A DNA stretch of 53,502 nt, taken from the NCBI GenBank assembly GCA_022842625.1, contig JALHPG010000003.1, positions 1-53,502 on the forward strand, given 5' to 3'. How positions within the stretch are numbered: position 1 is the first letter of the stretch; the number at the start of each line of letters is the position of its first letter. The notes beneath the pieces were generated by a model, which saw only the letters and a program-made list of their open reading frames with translations, made no database searches and had not been told where the DNA came from. This DNA comes from Bacteroidia bacterium (GTDB lineage Bacteria > Bacteroidota > Bacteroidia > B-17B0 > Aurantibacillaceae). Positions 51,035-53,502 of this stretch are shown piece by piece. The position numbers were made by a program, and so were the translations under genes.

Positions 51035-53362
51035 TTATACCCTCACACCAAACACACACACATCATCTATCTGTTCTAACTCACCTTTCCAATTATCAAA
51101 AGTTTCTAAAAGTATCTGACGTTGTTCAATTAAAGGCTTGCTACTATTTTCAACTAATAAATTATTTAATGTTTTGTATTTGAATTTTTTACCTTTTGGA
51201 CCACCAAACTGATCGGCAAATCCATCGGTATAAAAATAAAGCATATCACCTTTTTCAAAATCTATTTGATGTAATGTAAACGAATCTGTTTTTATACCTT
51301 TTCCAATTGGCATTTTATCTGCATGGCCATCCATCATTACGTTATTACGCACAATAACCGGAGCATTGTGTGCAGAGGCATAAGTAATTGTATTATTAAT
51401 TTTATCAAAACAAATTAAAGTACCGTCCATGCCATCTTGACCACCCTCGTGCGATAAATTTTTAATTAAACGTTTTCTCACATAATTTAAAATCTCATGC
51501 GGCTCTTCAATTTTCTTTTCATTGATGGCTTCGTTAATAAAAGAAACATTTAAGATACTCATAAATGCGCCCGGCACCCCGTGTCCGGTGCTATCACACA
51601 CTGCCAAATAAAACTTCTCACTTTTTGTTTCGGTTTCGTTTTTATTTACTACGCGGGTAGCCCAATAAAAATCGCCCGATACAATTGATTGAGGTTTAAA
51701 TAAAACAAAAAAATCATTCAAATTTTTAGCTAAATAATCATTGCTTGGTAAAATGGTACTTTGTATTCTTTTGGCGTAATGAATAGAATCTACGATCTCT
51801 TTTTGTTTTTCTTCAATAACATCTTTTTGCTTTCTAACCTCTGCGGTACGCTCTGTTACTTTATCCTCGAGGTTATGATTAATATCCTGCAGATCGTGTA
51901 TTAACTTACTAATAGAGACCTGCATTTTTTTAAAGCTTTGCGCTAAAATTCCTATCTCATCTTGTGTGCCTTGTTTAATTTCCACATCCAAATTTCCATC
52001 GGCTAACTCAAGTGCTTCTTTAGTTAATTCGTTTAAAGGTTTTGTGATTGCTCGCGACATGAAATACGAAACTGCAAATACGACAACTAACAATCCTAGA
52101 AATCCAACCAATATATTGTGTCGTAATTTTGTTACTTGATCAAACGCCTCTTCCTCATCGATCTCACTCATCAACACCCAATGCATATCTCCTATTTTTA
52201 AAGGCTTGTAAGCCGAAAGCACCGAAACACCTCTGTAATCAGGAAAGATCTTTGTTTCAGCCATGCCGCTTAAAGCTTCTTTTGTACCAAGTGTTTTAAC
52301 TGTTTGAAGTCCTATAGAACTTTTGTAATTTTTAATTTTATCAATTACATTTTTATCTACATTAATATCGGCAAGCATTTTAAAATAGTTTGTGCTGTCT
52401 TCTAACAAAAAGCGAGATTGATTTCGAAGCGTAAAATCTTCTCCTACAATATAGGTTTCACCGGTATTTCCTAAACCAACATTTTTCCAATTTTGTTTAT
52501 TGGTCATTATATCGTTTATTTTATCAATTGGCATTTGAAATGCAAGCACACCAATTTTCGTATCTCCGTCATAGATCGGACAAGCAATAAAGGATGAGTG
52601 GGCGTTATACGAAGGGTGATAAGGAGCAAAATCTACTTGCTGCACAAAATCCTTTTTATTATTTTTTGCTACCGACGCAAATGCCAGGGCGAGATTTGTA
52701 TTTTTAAAAGGTCCATTAATTAACGAAGTTGCAAAATCAACTTCTTTATAAACAGAGTAAACAATATTTCCGGTTTCGGTATCAATTAAAAATATATCGT
52801 AAAAACCGAATTTTTCGGCAAAATTTCTCAATATCTGATGGTACTTGGCATGTGTTGAGCTATATGAACTTTTATCGTTAGAGCGAATTAAATTTTCTTT
52901 CTCGCCAATTTTATTGGGATTACTTACATAATACAGATCGGTTAAAATTACACTGGTCTTGTTATATGCTACTTCGTCTTTAAGATCAGCCCTTGGATAA
53001 ATATTTTTATTTAATCTTGGTAAAAACTCCTTACTAATATATTCATCACCTCTTTTTTTAATGTTTTCAAACTCTTCATTGCTATATTTAATTTCGTTTT
53101 CAATGGAGTTATATCCGGTTTCAAATTCCTTCATGGCTTCAATAACCATAGGACTTTCGGCCATAGTTATGATCTGGTCATTTATGAGTTGAAAATAATC
53201 TTCTATCTGCCCTGCTTTTAATTCTCTAAATGCAGTCAGTTTATCAAAGGATTGTTTTTGTAAAGCGTGCTTCGCCCGAAAATAACTGATAAACCCAATA
53301 ACCACCATTGATAAAAAAGCAATTAAGAAAAAGGTGATGGCAAGCTTGGATCCTATCTTCAT
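51035..53362 (-). CDS. Membrane sensor-phosphatase: dCache-HAMP-SpoIIE (PP2C)
   Basis: A protein of 775 residues. An N-terminal helix (about 8-28) and a second helix (about 405-425, HNILVGFLGLLVVVFAVSYFM) enclose a periplasmic dCache-type sensor with DIFLIDTETGNIVYSVYKEVDFATSL and YHPSYNAHSSFIACPIYDGDTKIGVLAFQMP. A HAMP domain (AITKPLNELTKEALELADGNLDVEI) and a coiled coil (about 490-530) link to a PP2C SIG phosphatase: SIVSGDFYWA, AVCDSTGHGVPGAFMSIL, GMDGTLICFD, ASAHNAPVIV and FYTDGFADQFGG. It would sense an extracellular ligand and dephosphorylate a STAS-type partner, which is not encoded nearby. Monocistronic, flanked by related terminators. Confidence 0.94.
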   Translation of the reverse strand: MKIGSKLAITFFLIAFLSMVVIGFISYFRAKHALQKQSFDKLTAFRELKAGQIEDYFQLINDQIITMAESPMVIEAMKEFETGYNSIENEIKYSNEEFENIKKRGDEYISKEFLPRLNKNIYPRADLKDEVAYNKTSVILTDLYYVSNPNKIGEKENLIRSNDKSSYSSTHAKYHQILRNFAEKFGFYDIFLIDTETGNIVYSVYKEVDFATSLINGPFKNTNLALAFASVAKNNKKDFVQQVDFAPYHPSYNAHSSFIACPIYDGDTKIGVLAFQMPIDKINDIMTNKQNWKNVGLGNTGETYIVGEDFTLRNQSRFLLEDSTNYFKMLADINVDKNVIDKIKNYKSSIGLQTVKTLGTKEALSGMAETKIFPDYRGVSVLSAYKPLKIGDMHWVLMSEIDEEEAFDQVTKLRHNILVGFLGLLVVVFAVSYFMSRAITKPLNELTKEALELADGNLDVEIKQGTQDEIGILAQSFKKMQVSISKLIHDLQDINHNLEDKVTERTAEVRKQKDVIEEKQKEIVDSIHYAKRIQSTILPSNDYLAKNLNDFFVLFKPQSIVSGDFYWATRVVNKNETETKSEKFYLAVCDSTGHGVPGAFMSILNVSFINEAINEKKIEEPHEILNYVRKRLIKNLSHEGGQDGMDGTLICFDKINNTITYASAHNAPVIVRNNVMMDGHADKMPIGKGIKTDSFTLHQIDFEKGDMLYFYTDGFADQFGGPKGKKFKYKTLNNLLVENSSKPLIEQRQILLETFDNWKGELEQIDDVCVFGVRV

Positions 53363-53366
53363 GATT

Positions 53367-53374
53367 CAACAATA
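53367..53374 (-). promoter_or_regulatory. Near-consensus promoter core 4 bases before the sensor-phosphatase
   Basis: On the minus strand TATTGTTG (53374 to 53367, one mismatch), AATC, ATG at 53362. Weak evidence taken alone; it matches the short spacing of the exact sites. Confidence 0.3.
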
Positions 53375-53420
53375 AGTTTATTAAATTAATGAATTAAATT
53401 TAGCGTATTATTCTAAATAA

Positions 53421-53449
53421 AAAAAGCGAACCGTATAAGTTCGCTTTTT
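53421..53449. terminator. Bidirectional terminator upstream of the sensor-phosphatase
   Basis: AAAAAGCGAAC (53421-53431), CGTATAA loop, GTTCGCTTTTT (53439-53449): 11-bp perfect stem. The sequence GCGAACCGTAT is identical to that in the terminator at 50991-51022. It would end a minus-strand transcript that begins beyond the window. Confidence 0.8.
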
Positions 53450-53455
53450 CTTTTA

Positions 53456-53496
53456 TCAATGTAAATCTGTTAGATCAGTGTCATCTGTATTCTATC
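53456..53496. repeat. Second copy (half) of the GTGTAAATCTGTT repeat
   Basis: TCAATGTAAATCTGTT, then AGATCAGTGTCATCTGTATTCTATC aligns end to end with 39138-39178 (eight mismatches in 41 by eye). It lacks the left arm of the hairpin seen there. Confidence 0.6.
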
Positions 53497-53502
53497 ACCT
53501 AA

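Overview
This window comes from a low-GC member of the Bacteroidota, probably close to Flavobacteriales; the exact lineage cannot be fixed from the sequence alone. The evidence is a GldM-type gliding/type IX secretion (T9SS) motor protein, five exported proteins or barrels of Bacteroidota type with T9SS type A or B C-terminal sorting domains, a GLPGLI protein paired with an outer-membrane barrel, an MbnP lipoprotein, a KdtA transferase, and promoters of the Bacteroidota TAnnTTTG class. No rRNA, tRNA, CRISPR array, transposase or phage gene was recognised.

Layout. 1-3154: end of a TonB-type outer-membrane barrel with its GLPGLI partner, then the dipeptidase PepD. 3253-8159: two divergently transcribed secreted T9SS proteins. 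8173-15376 (minus): a ureohydrolase, a lone gldM, a pseudouridine synthase, a thioredoxin-fold protein without a CXXC, MbnP, YidD and an FAH-family hydrolase. 15542-19390: L-2-hydroxyglutarate oxidase, DapA, a PyrR-like phosphoribosyltransferase and a SpoIIE-type phosphatase. 19393-27596: a surface-polysaccharide operon (Wzx, two Wzz-like proteins, Wzy/ligase), a divergent glycosyltransferase, and KdtA. 28425-31119: a LolD/MacB-type ATPase, an S4 pseudouridine synthase and a YceI-MarR pair. 31267-38615: a large T9SS type B Ig-repeat protein followed by a four-gene glycan cluster (GT-C enzyme, FkbM methyltransferase, second methyltransferase, and a methyltransferase-GT2 fusion). 38612-47664: housekeeping genes (RuvX, PfkA, Fbp, TIGR01777 epimerase, BirA) mixed with small unknown proteins. 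47744-53362: RsfS with a histone-like tail, FtsH, a repeat array and a large sensor-phosphatase.

The most interesting signals are regulatory. At least six genes have an exact TAnnTTTG promoter core ending only 3-6 bases before the start codon, which predicts leaderless transcripts. The yceI promoter carries two tandem 12-bp palindromes between and over its core elements, and the downstream marR gene starts right after the T-run of a perfect terminator whose stem contains its only Shine-Dalgarno sequence. This suggests a MarR autoregulatory unit with built-in attenuation.

The intergenic DNA also carries several families of dispersed palindromic repeats. One is a three-copy array downstream of ftsH whose middle copy contains a segment of another family found 41 kb away. 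Most of the genes themselves are ordinary; no clearly new defence or mobile system was seen.
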